From JAGXKT01 sp964531695 (GTDB lineage Bacteria > Planctomycetota > Phycisphaerae > SM23-33): a stretch of 64,000 nt of DNA. The stretch is taken from positions 1 through 64,000 of the forward strand of contig CAZHEH010000011.1 in the NCBI GenBank assembly GCA_964531695.1. The letters are read 5' to 3'. The position numbers and the translations under genes are program-made. This document shows positions 1 to 9,086 of this stretch, piece after piece. The notes beneath the pieces were generated by a model, which worked only from the letters and a program-made list of their open reading frames with translations, ran no database searches and was not told the DNA's origin. Numbering within the stretch: position 1 is the stretch's first letter; every line of letters begins with the position of its first letter.

Positions 1-798
1 GACCTCCGCCCGGATGCGCGGCGCGAGGTTCTGCACGTCGATGTAGCCCAGCCGCGTGAAGATCTCCTCCTCGCGCTCGTGCCGCGGGTCGTACTGGCGG
101 AAGAACACCCGCAGTTCGTCGTAGGCGTCCTTCGCCTGGTCGATTTCCCACACGCGGCGGTAATCGCTCAGGAACGGAAAGGCCGGCGCCGCCCGCCGGA
201 TGCCCGGCTCCAGCGCGGCGCAGGCGAGCGTGAGCCCGCCGCCCTGGCTGCCGCCGCTGGCCGCCACGCGGGAGGCGTCCACCCCGTCCAGGCCCATCAC
301 GATCCTCGCCAGCTCGGCCGTGTCGAGGAAGATCCGCACGAACAGCATCCTCTCGGGCGTGTCGTCCAGCCCGCGAACGATCTGCCCGCGGAAGGTCGTG
401 CCCCGGACCCCCCCGACGTCTTCGCTGAGCCCTCCCTGCCCGCGGCAGTCGAGCGCGGCGACGGTGAAGCCGGCCGCGACGTAGCCCAGCTTGTCGTACC
501 AGTCGCCCGAGTTGCCGCTGTACCCGTGGAACATCAGCACGGCCGGGCCGGGCTCGGTCGGCTCGGGGGGCCGGAGCAGCTTGGCGTGCACGCGGGCCCC
601 GCCGACACCCGTGAAGTACAGATGGCTGCACCGTGCAAACGGCGTTTGGAAATCGGCCGGCGTGATCTCGACTTCGGGCTCGACCGCGTGCATCTCCGCG
701 AGGCGAGCATCCCAGAACGCGTCGAAGTCGTCCGGGCACGGCGTGCTGCCCGCGTAAGTCCTGAGTTGCTCCAGCGGCATGTCGAACGTCAACGGCAT
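1..798 (-). CDS. Acetyl xylan esterase / cephalosporin-C deacetylase family hydrolase (partial)
   Basis: Serine hydrolase of the AXE1 family, which removes acetyl groups from xylan-derived or other acylated sugars. The gene runs off the left edge: 266 codons are present, and probably about 50-60 C-terminal residues with the catalytic Asp and His are missing. Visible are HGYSG at residues 91-95, the family motif RGQGG at 119-123 and the nucleophile elbow GGSQGG with Ser184. There is no signal peptide, so it is likely cytoplasmic. The ATG at 798 has AGGA a few bases upstream; an in-frame ATG at 780 is a second possibility. It lies 90 bases downstream of the large TPR gene on the same strand and could be the tail of that operon or independent. 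The family call is firm; the substrate is not known. Confidence 0.9.
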   Translation of the reverse strand, partial: MPLTFDMPLEQLRTYAGSTPCPDDFDAFWDARLAEMHAVEPEVEITPADFQTPFARCSHLYFTGVGGARVHAKLLRPPEPTEPGPAVLMFHGYSGNSGDWYDKLGYVAAGFTVAALDCRGQGGLSEDVGGVRGTTFRGQIVRGLDDTPERMLFVRIFLDTAELARIVMGLDGVDASRVAASGGSQGGGLTLACAALEPGIRRAAPAFPFLSDYRRVWEIDQAKDAYDELRVFFRQYDPRHEREEEIFTRLGYIDVQNLAPRIRAEV

Positions 799-888
799 GG
801 GGCCCTTCCTCGCGGCTGTCCGAAGCGCGGAGCCCGCGGCGCGGCGCTCGCGGGCTCCGGGAATCATACTCGACTGTGGGGCGGGCGG

Positions 889-3800
889 CTACTCGGCCCG
901 GCGCTGCGCTTCGTCGAAGACATCGCGGAATCCGCGCTCATCCTCGGCGCCAAGCTGCCGGATGTAGGTCGCCAGAGCCGACATCGACTCCGCGTCGCCG
1001 CCTTGGGCGCTCAGCCACGCCCGGACCAGGCGGAGCTGCACCTCCCAGTAGGTGCCCAGCTCCGGCCGTTCCGGCGGCGACGGGTGCGTCGGCGCCAGGC
1101 CGTTGGCCACACGGCGGTAGAGCGCCAGCGCCTCGTCGAATCGGCCCAGCGCCTGCTGGCACCGTGCGACGCCGTACAGCACCGTGGCATCCGCGGCGAC
1201 GGCCTGTGCGGCCTGCTGCCGGTAGTCCCGCACGCCGCGGTCGATGAGCGCCGCCAGCAGCCCCGGGTCGTCCTGGTCCTCGTAGCCGGCGGCCAGACGC
1301 CGAACGTGCCCGGTCAGCGGCGTGATGCTCTCATTCGCGGCAAACGCCTCCGCGCACTCGGCCGCCAGATCCTTCAGCCGCTCCAGCTCGCCCCGCGCGG
1401 CCTCCAGGCGTTCCAACCACTCGGCCACCTGCTCCCGGATCTTGGCGCGGGCCTTCTCGATCTCGGCCTGGTCGGTTTCCTGCAGGCGCTGGTACTGCGC
1501 CAGGGCCTCCTTCTCCTGACCCGCCATCAGCAGTGCGTCGGCATAGATGGCCTGGGCCTCGTAGACCCGCCCGGGGTCGAGCTCTTCCTGATCGAGCAAG
1601 TAGTCGTAGATGTACTCCGAGAACTTCAGGTAGCGCTGGGCCGCCTGGCCAAGCTGGCGCTGCACGGCCCGGGTCTGCGTCAGCCGCTTCAGCCGGTAGA
1701 CCTCTTCACGGGCCGTGTCGCGAATCCGATACAGCGACCCGAGCAGCCGCTCGGCCTCTTCGGGGTACTCCTTCAGCAAAGCATCGATCTTATCTTCCAG
1801 TTCCTCCGCGATGGCCCGGCCGGCTTCGATCTGTACCAGAATCACCTGAACACGCGCTTCAACGGCCGCCTCGGTGTCGGGCCAGCTCTCCCGAAGCGAC
1901 TCCAGCGCGGTCAGGGCCTTGTCCATGTCCGCCGGACGGCCGTGCTCTCGCCCCCGCTCGTACAGCAGCATGGCCCGGTCCAAGGCCGCCACACTCCCCC
2001 ACGACCGGATCTCTTCGAGCCGATCCCCTTCCGCGTCGTCCCTGAGCTTGAGCGCCTGCTCCGAGAAACGGCCCAGGCGCTCGATCAGCGCTTGTTCGCC
2101 GGCCTCGCCGGTGTATTGATCGAGTTCGTCCAGAAGTCGTTCGCGCTTCTCCTCGTCCTCGACGGCCTCGGCGACCCGGCGCCACTGCTCGGCGTTCTCG
2201 TACAAATCGGTACGGTTGGCCAGCGCCATCCGGTGATTCGCGACGAAGTTCGCATCCCCCGGCTCTTCCCGCTCGAACAGCGGAATGGCCCGCATCATGT
2301 TCTCCAGCCGCTCCGCCGTGGGTTCATCGCCGACGGACAGCTCCGCTAGAACCCAGGCCAACTCCTCCTGGAGCCCGTATTTCCGGACCTCCGGGGCAGT
2401 CGGCCAGCGCCCCACGACGTACTGCAGCACATCCAGGTAGTCCTCCTGAAGGAACAGCGGCACGGCCGGTGCCTCAGCGCCCGGCTCGGGCATGAGCCCA
2501 TGGTACTGGCCAATGGCGTTCAACCCCGCGGCCAACGCCTGCGGGTGCTCGGGGTACCGCCGGGCGAGGCCCTCCCACATCTCGGCCGGCTCCAGCAGCC
2601 GGTCGTAGATGCCCTTGAGCTGCTCCTCCAACGCCCCCGCGCCCATGGCGTCCGCCGCCAGTTCGCGGCGAAGCTCCATAGCGCGCTCCATCAACTCGTC
2701 CCGATCATCGGCGAGAAGTGCATTAAGCAGGTGACCGGCCTCCCATCGGGCCGCCGCGTAGATGCGCTCGGTCAGCTTACGGGCCTGCTCGTCCTCGAAT
2801 ACGGCATCGTCGGCCGGCTCGCCCTCGAGCATCTCCCGGATGGACGCCAGCGCCTCGCGGCGGTCCTCCTCGGTCTTCACTGCATCCAGCTCGCCGTACA
2901 GCCGGGCCAGGCGCAGGGCGTCGGCGTACAGCGGGGCGACGTCGTCGTCGAGCTTCAGCCCGCCGTGCCCGCTGACGAGCACGAACAGCCCCGACTGCAT
3001 GGCCTCGCCGTACTCGGCCAACCACTCGGCACGCCGGCGCTGCTCCGCGGTCAGGTCCGGGCCCTGCAGGGCCTCGCGCTCGTTGGCGAAGGCGAACATG
3101 GCGTAGGCCGCCTGACGCTGCCGCTCGCGGGCCAACGCGGCGTTGCCGTCCTCGGCCGCGTCGCGGGCCATCCGCTCGTGCAGGTACACGCGAAGCAGGC
3201 CGCTACGGACCTCCAGGAACTGCCGGCGCGCGGGGTTGCCCGCGGCCGCCCGGCCGGCGGTCTCCTTGAACAGCTCGATGGCCTCCAGCGCATTGGCGGC
3301 GTCCGGCTCCGGCCGCTCGATTTCGTTCCTGGCGAGTTGGAACATCGCCTCGCCCAGGACCCGCGGGCCCACCCGCGCCAAGCCCTCCGGCGTGTCGGCG
3401 GCCCCACGGATCGCATCGAGCTTGGTCCGCGCCTTGTTGTGCTCGCCCAGCTCGCGATAGACGGTGCCTTGCAGCAGGAGCGACCAGTACTTGAGGCCCC
3501 CGGACGGGTCGTCGATGAACTGCTGAACACCGTCGGCCGCCGCTTGCAGTCGCGTCCGGCGAACCACCACCGTGTTCTGGAGCCCGCTCGTAACCGCACC
3601 GTAGCGCCAGCCCTGTTCCTCGGCCTCGCCCTTGTCGACCAACTCGCGAAGACCTCGCAGGGCCGAGCAGGTCTGCTGGAGCACGCCCATCGGGCGGCCC
3701 TCCGGCGGCTCGACCGGCATGTTGACCGCATCGAGGGCCGCGTTGAGCAACTGAATCTTATCGCCGGGCTCCGGCGCGTCCTGAGCGGCCTGGACCTCCG

Positions 3801-4506
3801 TCCGCGCCGCCTCGACCCTCGACGCGTCCGGCAGCGCCAGCCCGCGGTAGAAGTAGATCCACGCGGAATGGAAAGCCAGCTCCGCCTTGAACCGCTTGAG
3901 CTGCGGAACCTTCACCATGAGGTTGTGCAGCCGCTGGCGCCCCTCGGCGGCCGTCCAGGCCGCCCTGCGATTCTCCATCGAGTTTTCCAGCCGCTGCAGC
4001 GCATCCATCGCCTCGGCCGTGATCCGCTCGAAGGCGACCCGGTCGCTCGGGCCGGCGCCCATGTACAGCACCGCCTGGGCGTAGGGCTGGGCCTTGCGCA
4101 GCGCCAGCGTCCGCGCCAGCACGAAGCGAACGCGGAAATGCTTGATCCACTTGGACGCCGGGGCGTCCTCCGCCGGCTCCAGGGCCGCCGCCTCACGCAG
4201 CTTGCTCAGCGCGGCCTCCATCGCCTCGGCCGCGGCGGCGGGGTCGTCGAACTGCGAGGCCAGGATGAGGTCGAGCTGGGCCTCGGCCGTCAAGCGGGAG
4301 ACCGGGTCTCCCTTCTCGGTCATCTCGTCGCGCAGGGCCTTCAGCAACTCCGTCATGCCGAACTCGCCGAGTGATACCGCGAGCTTGACCTCGTCGAGTT
4401 TCTCGTAGGCGCTCTCGGTCGGCGGTCGTCCGGGCCCTGCCGCACAGATCCCTCCGCACACGACCAGCACGCACAGCCCTGCTGACATCCTGCTGCCAAA
4501 CCCCAT
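889..4506 (-). CDS. Large secreted tetratricopeptide-repeat protein
   Basis: A 1205-residue protein with an N-terminal signal peptide (hydrophobic segment about residues 8-22, Ala-rich cleavage region near 23) followed almost entirely by alpha-helical, Ala/Glu/Leu/Arg-rich sequence with TPR-like character. Motifs such as ALALYRR and EALAQYQRL near the C-terminus are typical TPR helices. No enzyme motif is seen. TPR arrays bind proteins, so this is probably a periplasmic scaffold. The ATG at 4506 has TAGGAG 7 bases upstream, overlapping the stop of the preceding exbD. It is the last gene of the tightly packed vWA-TPR-ExbB-ExbD-ExbD-TPR cluster, which suggests it works with the ExbB/ExbD channel. 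The specific role is unknown. Confidence 0.85.
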   Translation of the reverse strand: MGFGSRMSAGLCVLVVCGGICAAGPGRPPTESAYEKLDEVKLAVSLGEFGMTELLKALRDEMTEKGDPVSRLTAEAQLDLILASQFDDPAAAAEAMEAALSKLREAAALEPAEDAPASKWIKHFRVRFVLARTLALRKAQPYAQAVLYMGAGPSDRVAFERITAEAMDALQRLENSMENRRAAWTAAEGRQRLHNLMVKVPQLKRFKAELAFHSAWIYFYRGLALPDASRVEAARTEVQAAQDAPEPGDKIQLLNAALDAVNMPVEPPEGRPMGVLQQTCSALRGLRELVDKGEAEEQGWRYGAVTSGLQNTVVVRRTRLQAAADGVQQFIDDPSGGLKYWSLLLQGTVYRELGEHNKARTKLDAIRGAADTPEGLARVGPRVLGEAMFQLARNEIERPEPDAANALEAIELFKETAGRAAAGNPARRQFLEVRSGLLRVYLHERMARDAAEDGNAALARERQRQAAYAMFAFANEREALQGPDLTAEQRRRAEWLAEYGEAMQSGLFVLVSGHGGLKLDDDVAPLYADALRLARLYGELDAVKTEEDRREALASIREMLEGEPADDAVFEDEQARKLTERIYAAARWEAGHLLNALLADDRDELMERAMELRRELAADAMGAGALEEQLKGIYDRLLEPAEMWEGLARRYPEHPQALAAGLNAIGQYHGLMPEPGAEAPAVPLFLQEDYLDVLQYVVGRWPTAPEVRKYGLQEELAWVLAELSVGDEPTAERLENMMRAIPLFEREEPGDANFVANHRMALANRTDLYENAEQWRRVAEAVEDEEKRERLLDELDQYTGEAGEQALIERLGRFSEQALKLRDDAEGDRLEEIRSWGSVAALDRAMLLYERGREHGRPADMDKALTALESLRESWPDTEAAVEARVQVILVQIEAGRAIAEELEDKIDALLKEYPEEAERLLGSLYRIRDTAREEVYRLKRLTQTRAVQRQLGQAAQRYLKFSEYIYDYLLDQEELDPGRVYEAQAIYADALLMAGQEKEALAQYQRLQETDQAEIEKARAKIREQVAEWLERLEAARGELERLKDLAAECAEAFAANESITPLTGHVRRLAAGYEDQDDPGLLAALIDRGVRDYRQQAAQAVAADATVLYGVARCQQALGRFDEALALYRRVANGLAPTHPSPPERPELGTYWEVQLRLVRAWLSAQGGDAESMSALATYIRQLGAEDERGFRDVFDEAQRRAE

Positions 4507-4515
4507 TCGGCGCTC

Positions 4516-5052
4516 CTAGCTGGCCCCGCTGACGTCGATGCCTACCTTGATGAATCCGGCCCGGCGGGTCTGGTTGTAGGCCTCAACCACGAAGTCCCAC
4601 TTCACGAAGCCGCCTTCAGGAACGATGTTGGCGGGGATCTCATCGCCCTTGCCGCTTTCCTCCCGCAGGACCTCGAACAGCGCGTTCGACTTGGCATTGC
4701 GCTGCTCGCGGTTCATGTTGCCGGAGGGCGGCTCGATCTCGGCAACCCCCCTGTTGCCCACGCGAATCCGGTAGCCCGGCTTGGCGTTCTCGCCCTCGCC
4801 GTGCTGATAGACGACGACTTTGACCGTATTCACCTTCTCCTGCTCCGCATTGACGATCCCGACCGGGGGGAACTCGTACGGCAGATTGCCCTCGACACGG
4901 AACGTCGCCGTCAGCAGGAAGAAGATCAGCAACTGGAAGGTCACGTCGATCATCGGGGCCAAGGGCGGCTGGAGCTTGGGCTTCGGTCGTCCGCGGCGCT
5001 GCCGCGCCGACTGGTACCGCTCTCGGCCCTCTTCTGTCTTTGCTCTCGCCAT
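4516..5052 (-). CDS. exbD: ExbD/TolR family biopolymer transport protein (second copy)
   Basis: ExbD/TolR proteins form, with ExbB/TolQ, an inner-membrane channel that turns proton-motive force into work on periplasmic or outer-membrane partners. This 178-residue protein has a short basic cytoplasmic N-terminus, one membrane segment at about residues 36-50 and a periplasmic domain. The family motif PMIDV contains the essential membrane aspartate, Asp36. Its start lies two bases after the stop of the other exbD, so the two are translationally coupled. The periplasmic parts of the two copies differ, which suggests two specialised subunits of one motor rather than a recent duplication. The partner may be the large TPR protein encoded next. 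Confidence 0.93.
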   Translation of the reverse strand: MARAKTEEGRERYQSARQRRGRPKPKLQPPLAPMIDVTFQLLIFFLLTATFRVEGNLPYEFPPVGIVNAEQEKVNTVKVVVYQHGEGENAKPGYRIRVGNRGVAEIEPPSGNMNREQRNAKSNALFEVLREESGKGDEIPANIVPEGGFVKWDFVVEAYNQTRRAGFIKVGIDVSGAS

Positions 5053-5054
5053 GG

Positions 5055-5609
5055 TTATCCGCCGCTCCCCGCGGTCGGTGCGTTGTTGACGATCAGGTGG
5101 GCATTATCCACGCCCGCCTCCAGCGTCGCCAGCAGCGCCGTGGCCGCGTATACATAGTAGATGTCCTTGTCCGCGCGGATTTCCACGTGGAAGTCGCGCC
5201 CGTCGGCCTCGGCTCGCTCCTTGCCTTCCTTGACGTACTTGCGAATCTCGTCATAGGCCGCGCTGATGTCGATCTTGTTTCCGCTGATCATGTACCAGCC
5301 GGCCTCGCCGGGCTCCGGCTCGTGCCCCAGCCGCTCGGTCGCCTCTTCCACGTACCTCGGGTCCGTGGCCGAGATGACGTTGACGATCACCCGCTCCTGC
5401 TTGATCTCCTCGCCCTTCACCACCGGGTTAAGTTCGGGGTCCGGGTTGTGCGGGAACGGCAACTGCAACGGCGCGATCTCGGCGGAGGCGAACTGGCTGG
5501 CGAGGATGAAGAAGATGATCAACTGGAAGACGATGTCGATCATCGGCGTCATGTTGACCGACACCTCGCCGGCCTGGCCCTTCCTCTTGAATGCCACGCT
5601 CTTGGGCAT
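5055..5609 (-). CDS. exbD: ExbD/TolR family biopolymer transport protein (first copy)
   Basis: A 184-residue ExbD/TolR-type protein with a basic N-terminus, the motif TPMIDIVFQ carrying the conserved membrane Asp25, one transmembrane segment (about 24-40) and a longer periplasmic domain. ATG at 5609 is preferred over an upstream in-frame GTG because GAGGAG lies 9 bases before it. It follows exbB by 58 bases and precedes the second exbD by two bases. Family knowledge predicts that ExbD subunits sit inside an ExbB pentamer and couple proton flow to periplasmic motion. No tonB or tolA is found nearby; vWA and TPR proteins occupy the usual place of such effectors. Confidence 0.93.
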   Translation of the reverse strand: MPKSVAFKRKGQAGEVSVNMTPMIDIVFQLIIFFILASQFASAEIAPLQLPFPHNPDPELNPVVKGEEIKQERVIVNVISATDPRYVEEATERLGHEPEPGEAGWYMISGNKIDISAAYDEIRKYVKEGKERAEADGRDFHVEIRADKDIYYVYAATALLATLEAGVDNAHLIVNNAPTAGSGG

Positions 5610-5667
5610 TTCCTTGCTCCTCGTGCGCACCGGGATGCGGATGCGCCCCGGCCGCGGGATACGCGGC

Positions 5668-6297
5668 TTACGCCTGCTGCTTGCCGCCCGGGCGGAAGTT
5701 CGAGATCAGGTCCTGCGAGGCCAGCATCGTCTCGCTGGACAGCGCGTCGATCCTGTTCCGCATGACGGCGTAGACCGCCAGGGCCGGAATCGCCACCGCC
5801 AGCCCCAGAAGCGTGGTCACCAGGGCCGTGCCGATGCCCTCTGCCAAGTCGCCCGGATCCGGCTGGCCGCTCTGCTCGACGATCTGGAAGAACGCCATAA
5901 TCATGCCCAGCACCGTTCCCATGAGCCCGAGCATCGGGGAGACGTTGCCGATGAGGTTCAGCCACTCGATGTTGCGCAGCAGCTTGGTGGTCCGCTCCTC
6001 GGAGGCCTCTTCCATGGCGCGCTCCATGGCGCCGTAGCCGTGCGACGCCTCCGACAGCGCCGCGTGCACCATGTAGCTGAGTTGGCTGGGCTCTGCCGCG
6101 GTCATCTCAATCGCGTCGCGGTAGTTGCGCTCCTCGAAGTACTGCTGAATCTGCATGTGGACCTCGTCCGGCATGATATTCGCCCGCCGGATCGACACGA
6201 AGTACATGATGATGATGGCAACCGTGGCGAAACTCACCAGCCACAGAAGCCAGCCAATGGGACCGCAGTAAAGAAAGAGAACCTCAAACCAGTTCAT
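5668..6297 (-). CDS. exbB: MotA/TolQ/ExbB proton channel family protein
   Basis: A 209-residue inner-membrane protein with the MotA/TolQ/ExbB layout: an N-terminal membrane helix (about residues 5-31), a cytoplasmic loop, and two further helices in the C-terminal half. The segment from about 93 contains the family pattern GNVSPMLGLMGTVLGM, and the last helix has ALVTTLLGLAVAIPA. These helices line the proton path and contact the ExbD aspartate. It is encoded directly upstream of two exbD genes in the same orientation. The 64-base gap to the upstream TPR gene is the largest within this cluster and could hold a minor promoter, but none is obvious. Confidence 0.94.
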   Translation of the reverse strand: MNWFEVLFLYCGPIGWLLWLVSFATVAIIIMYFVSIRRANIMPDEVHMQIQQYFEERNYRDAIEMTAAEPSQLSYMVHAALSEASHGYGAMERAMEEASEERTTKLLRNIEWLNLIGNVSPMLGLMGTVLGMIMAFFQIVEQSGQPDPGDLAEGIGTALVTTLLGLAVAIPALAVYAVMRNRIDALSSETMLASQDLISNFRPGGKQQA

Positions 6298-6361
6298 GCC
6301 TTGGTCTCCTTAGTCTCGAGGCATACTCGCCAACGGGCCGCATCGCGCGTACCCATGGGGG

Positions 6362-7504
6362 TCACTCATCTTCGGGGCCGGCGTCGGGGGCCGCAGCGCC
6401 CTCTGACGTCGGAGTTTCGGGTTCGGGGGGAGTGGCGGAGGCCGACTCGATCTCGGCCAGCCGCTCGCGGGCGGCCTCGGCGTGCTCGCTGTCCGCGTGC
6501 CGCGCCAGCAGAAGCTGATAGGCCGTACGGGCTCCGTCCGGATCGCCCAGACGCTCGCACACCCCGCCCGCCCGCAGCAGGGCCTCGGGAACGTCCGGGG
6601 CCCTCGGGGCGAACACGGCCAGTTTCATGAAGTACAAGCCCGCCTCGCGCAAGAGCGAGCGTTCGGGCTCATCCTGGGCGGCCTTGAGGCGGGCCATGCC
6701 CGCCAGGTACAGCATTCGTGGAAGCTCCGCGGCCGTGGCGGCCAGCAACTGGCTATCCACCGTGCGGATGGCGGCCGCCGGATCACCACCGGCCACCAGC
6801 TCCTCCAGCCGCCGCACGCGGGGCGAACTCGCGCCGTCATCGACCCGGACCGTTACGTCCACGTCGTCCGGGGCCGGACGGACGGCGGCGTCCCCGTCCC
6901 CGTCGCCCGCCGGAGGCGTCGCGCCCTCGCCGCCCAGAAGCGTGATGACGGCCTTGGCGCCGGTCCTCGCTTCCGGGTCGTCAATCTTCGACAAGGCCTC
7001 TTCGAGGCGTTCGGCCGCCCGTGCGTTTTCCTCGGGGGTGCCCCTCTCGGCAGGTCGAAGCTTGGCGGCCGCCTTGGCCTCCCCCTCGATGCTCAGCAGC
7101 TCCCCCCATTCGCGTGCCCATCGCTCGATCTCGCCGGCACGTCCCAGCGCGTCCAGCCGGCGCCACTCGATCAGCCGCCCCATCCAGCCGCGGCCGCCGG
7201 CGCCGCGCGCCGCCGCGTCGTAGCGGGCAACCGCCTTCGCCGGCTGCTCGACGCGAAGCTGCTCGGCCTCGTTGAACGCGCCGGACCCGGCGATGGCGAT
7301 CTGCTTGATCTCCGCCAGCGGCTGGGTCACCCGCCGGCGCCCGGCGATGCGGAACGTCAACTCGCCGGCCAACATGCCCTCGACGCGGACATCGGAATAG
7401 GGGATGCCGCTGGCCATCGTCACGGTGTCGGCCGCGGCCGCGCCGCAGACGGTCACCAGGGCCAGGCAGACGGCCGTCGTTCGCAATGTCGCGCTCTGAA
7501 TCAT
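6362..7504 (-). CDS. Secreted protein with C-terminal TPR-like region
   Basis: A 380-residue protein with a signal peptide (MIQSATLRTT..., cleavage probably after the AAA stretch near residue 25). It is followed by a small beta-rich domain (about 26-75) resembling secreted SH3-like or LSM-like modules, and then helical TPR-like sequence. The last 60 residues include a typical TPR pair (GDPDGARTAYQLLL) and end in a Pro/Glu-rich acidic tail. Its ATG overlaps the stop of the upstream vWA gene (ATGA at 7501-7504), so the two are translationally coupled. Probably a periplasmic adaptor in the vWA/ExbB/ExbD system. No catalytic motif is seen and no precise function can be assigned. Confidence 0.75.
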   Translation of the reverse strand: MIQSATLRTTAVCLALVTVCGAAAADTVTMASGIPYSDVRVEGMLAGELTFRIAGRRRVTQPLAEIKQIAIAGSGAFNEAEQLRVEQPAKAVARYDAAARGAGGRGWMGRLIEWRRLDALGRAGEIERWAREWGELLSIEGEAKAAAKLRPAERGTPEENARAAERLEEALSKIDDPEARTGAKAVITLLGGEGATPPAGDGDGDAAVRPAPDDVDVTVRVDDGASSPRVRRLEELVAGGDPAAAIRTVDSQLLAATAAELPRMLYLAGMARLKAAQDEPERSLLREAGLYFMKLAVFAPRAPDVPEALLRAGGVCERLGDPDGARTAYQLLLARHADSEHAEAARERLAEIESASATPPEPETPTSEGAAAPDAGPEDE

Positions 7505-8697
7505 TGGCTCACGAGGGTGAACTTGCCGCCGTGCTCGTCGGCGATCTTTTCCATGACTTCCTTGGCCTCGAGGTTGTCGGGCTTGTAGAGGAACGTGTGC
7601 ACCTCAACATCGCGCACCCCGTCCCCGTCGGTATCCCGGTTGTGGTCCTTGAGCCACTCCACGACGCCTTGGTTCCCGACCTTGCCCTTGTACTCGTTGC
7701 TGGTGCGGCCGAGGCCTTCGAAGTCGCCGTCAGAGAGAAGGTAGATCAGCTTCTTGCCCTCGCCCCTCACGCCGTCGAACACTTCGAACGCCCGCTTCAG
7801 TGCGGGCAGCACCTGCGTCTCCCCGCGCGGGGTCAACTCCTCGAGGAAGCCGGCGGCCTGCCAGGCGTTGTCCGCGGTAGCGGGCACGAGCTTGGCGGGC
7901 TTCTTCTCGACGGGCTCCTTCGGGCCGAAGAAGATCAGGTGGAAATACTGGCTCTCGTCGAGGTCGCCGACGGACGCGGCCAGCTTCAGGCGAAGGAGGT
8001 CGAACGCGCCCCCGGCGAACATCGAGCCGGACTTGTCGATGACGTAGATGATGAAATCGCCTTGCGCCCGATTGCCGAAGAAGCCGTCGCCGCCGCCCAC
8101 GCGGGGCGGCCCGAAGGGGGCCAGCTTGCCGCCCGGTGCGCCGCCCGCGGCGCCCTTGCCGATCACGCCGCTCATCTCGGCCTTCCGCCCGGTGCCGCTG
8201 TCCTTCATGTCCTGCATCGAGACGTTGCGGCTGCGAGGCACGGGCCGTTGGTTCTGACGGGCCGGGCCCTTGATGGGGCTCTTCGGGCGCGGGTCCTTGA
8301 CCTTCTTCTCCACGCGGCGGGTCTCGTCGATCGGGGCTTTCTCCTGCTCCTTGAGCTTGCTGGGCTTGTTCGCGTCAAGGACGATCAACGCGATGAACAT
8401 CATCATCAGCATGAGCCCGAGGTGGAAAAAGGCGCTGATCACCCACGGCATGACTTGGGCCATCACCTTCATGACCGCGTCGTCAGACCCGTCCATCTCC
8501 TCTTGCTCCTCCGGCTCCCCCGGAGGGGGCGGTGGAGGCGATGCGGCACCGCCGGGAGTTTGAGGTCTGGGCAGAGAAGCCAGGCCCGCGGGGACCGCCA
8601 TCTTCTTGCGGCAATGCGGACACTTGACCGATCCCCCGGGGCTGGCATCCACGTTGAGCAGCTTGCCGCAGTTCTCGCATCGGAACTCGACACCCAT
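7501..8697 (-). CDS. Zinc-ribbon, membrane-anchored vWA domain protein
   Basis: A 398-residue protein with an unusual order of parts: a zinc ribbon (Cys7, Cys10, Cys26, Cys29), a Pro-rich linker, one transmembrane helix (about 83-108), a basic flexible segment and a C-terminal von Willebrand A domain (about 214-398). The metal-ion adhesion site is present: DKSGS at 221-225, Thr294 in ETQVLPAL and the SDGD stretch at 322-325. The zinc ribbon would be cytoplasmic and the vWA domain periplasmic. The ATG at 8697 has AAGGAG at good spacing; the upstream in-frame region lacks a ribosome site. It heads the ExbB/ExbD cluster and is paralogous to the gene at 9087-10151. Likely a ligand- or partner-binding component; its ligand is unknown. 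Confidence 0.88.
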   Translation of the reverse strand: MGVEFRCENCGKLLNVDASPGGSVKCPHCRKKMAVPAGLASLPRPQTPGGAASPPPPPPGEPEEQEEMDGSDDAVMKVMAQVMPWVISAFFHLGLMLMMMFIALIVLDANKPSKLKEQEKAPIDETRRVEKKVKDPRPKSPIKGPARQNQRPVPRSRNVSMQDMKDSGTGRKAEMSGVIGKGAAGGAPGGKLAPFGPPRVGGGDGFFGNRAQGDFIIYVIDKSGSMFAGGAFDLLRLKLAASVGDLDESQYFHLIFFGPKEPVEKKPAKLVPATADNAWQAAGFLEELTPRGETQVLPALKRAFEVFDGVRGEGKKLIYLLSDGDFEGLGRTSNEYKGKVGNQGVVEWLKDHNRDTDGDGVRDVEVHTFLYKPDNLEAKEVMEKIADEHGGKFTLVSQ

Positions 8698-8864
8698 TGC
8701 TGCGCTCCTTCCCCCGGGCGGGGGAACAATGCCGGACGCTCGGCCGGCGGGGACGCCCATGATCCAGAGGCGGCTCGCCGGACGGGCCGTAGCCGGCGGT
8801 GCTTGCTGTAAACTAGCCCGGTTCCGGAACGAGGGCAACCGCAGGCCGCCCTCGTCTTTCGCTT

Positions 8865-8932
8865 GGCGTGACGGGCCGTGGCCGCTGGGGCCGACGTGAG
8901 CCCGCTAAGGCGAGCGGGATGCTCGCCCGGAG
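8865..8932 (-). promoter_or_regulatory. Candidate structured 5' leader element, copy A
   Basis: This 68-base block in the 389-base non-coding stretch 8698-9086 matches a block at 10303-10370 at about 57 of 69 aligned columns. Both sit at similar distances upstream of paralogous vWA genes. Read on the minus strand it begins CTCCGGGCGAGC and forms a perfect 7-bp stem (8927-8921 with 8915-8909). In copy B the A-T pair 8913/8923 is replaced by G-C, a compensatory change. A second weaker stem (GGCC with GGCC) and a possible long-range pairing GCGGGC with GCCCGT follow. A promoter-like sequence ends just upstream, so the element would be at the 5' end of the transcript. It matches no riboswitch consensus I know; a protein-binding DNA site is the alternative. 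Confidence 0.5.
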
Positions 8933-8935
8933 TGG

Positions 8936-8962
8936 ATGATACTCCGTGCGAAACGGTCTCAA
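8936..8962 (-). promoter_or_regulatory. Possible promoter of the vWA/ExbB/ExbD operon
   Basis: Minus-strand TTGAGA (8962-8957) and TATCAT (8941-8936) are separated by 15 bases, which is short for a sigma-70-type promoter. Transcription from here would start at about 8929-8932, exactly at the candidate leader element. The spacing lowers confidence. Confidence 0.35.
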
Positions 8963-9086
8963 AGTGCTGCGAGCCCATTCCACAGTCCCTATGGTACCCG
9001 CCCCGTGAATATCGTGCAACCCAAATCTCACCTCCGGCCGAGCCAACAGCCGGCCGGCTTTCCGTGGCCTGCCTTACCCGCTCGGC

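Noticed and set aside
79..2349. Long plus-strand reading frame opposite the esterase and TPR genes
   Set aside because: It is Arg/Pro/Gln-rich with no domain, overlaps two clear minus-strand genes, and has the look of antisense frames in GC-rich DNA. The same holds for long antisense frames at 18217-20580, 28447-31338, 45649-47907 and 53767-55647.
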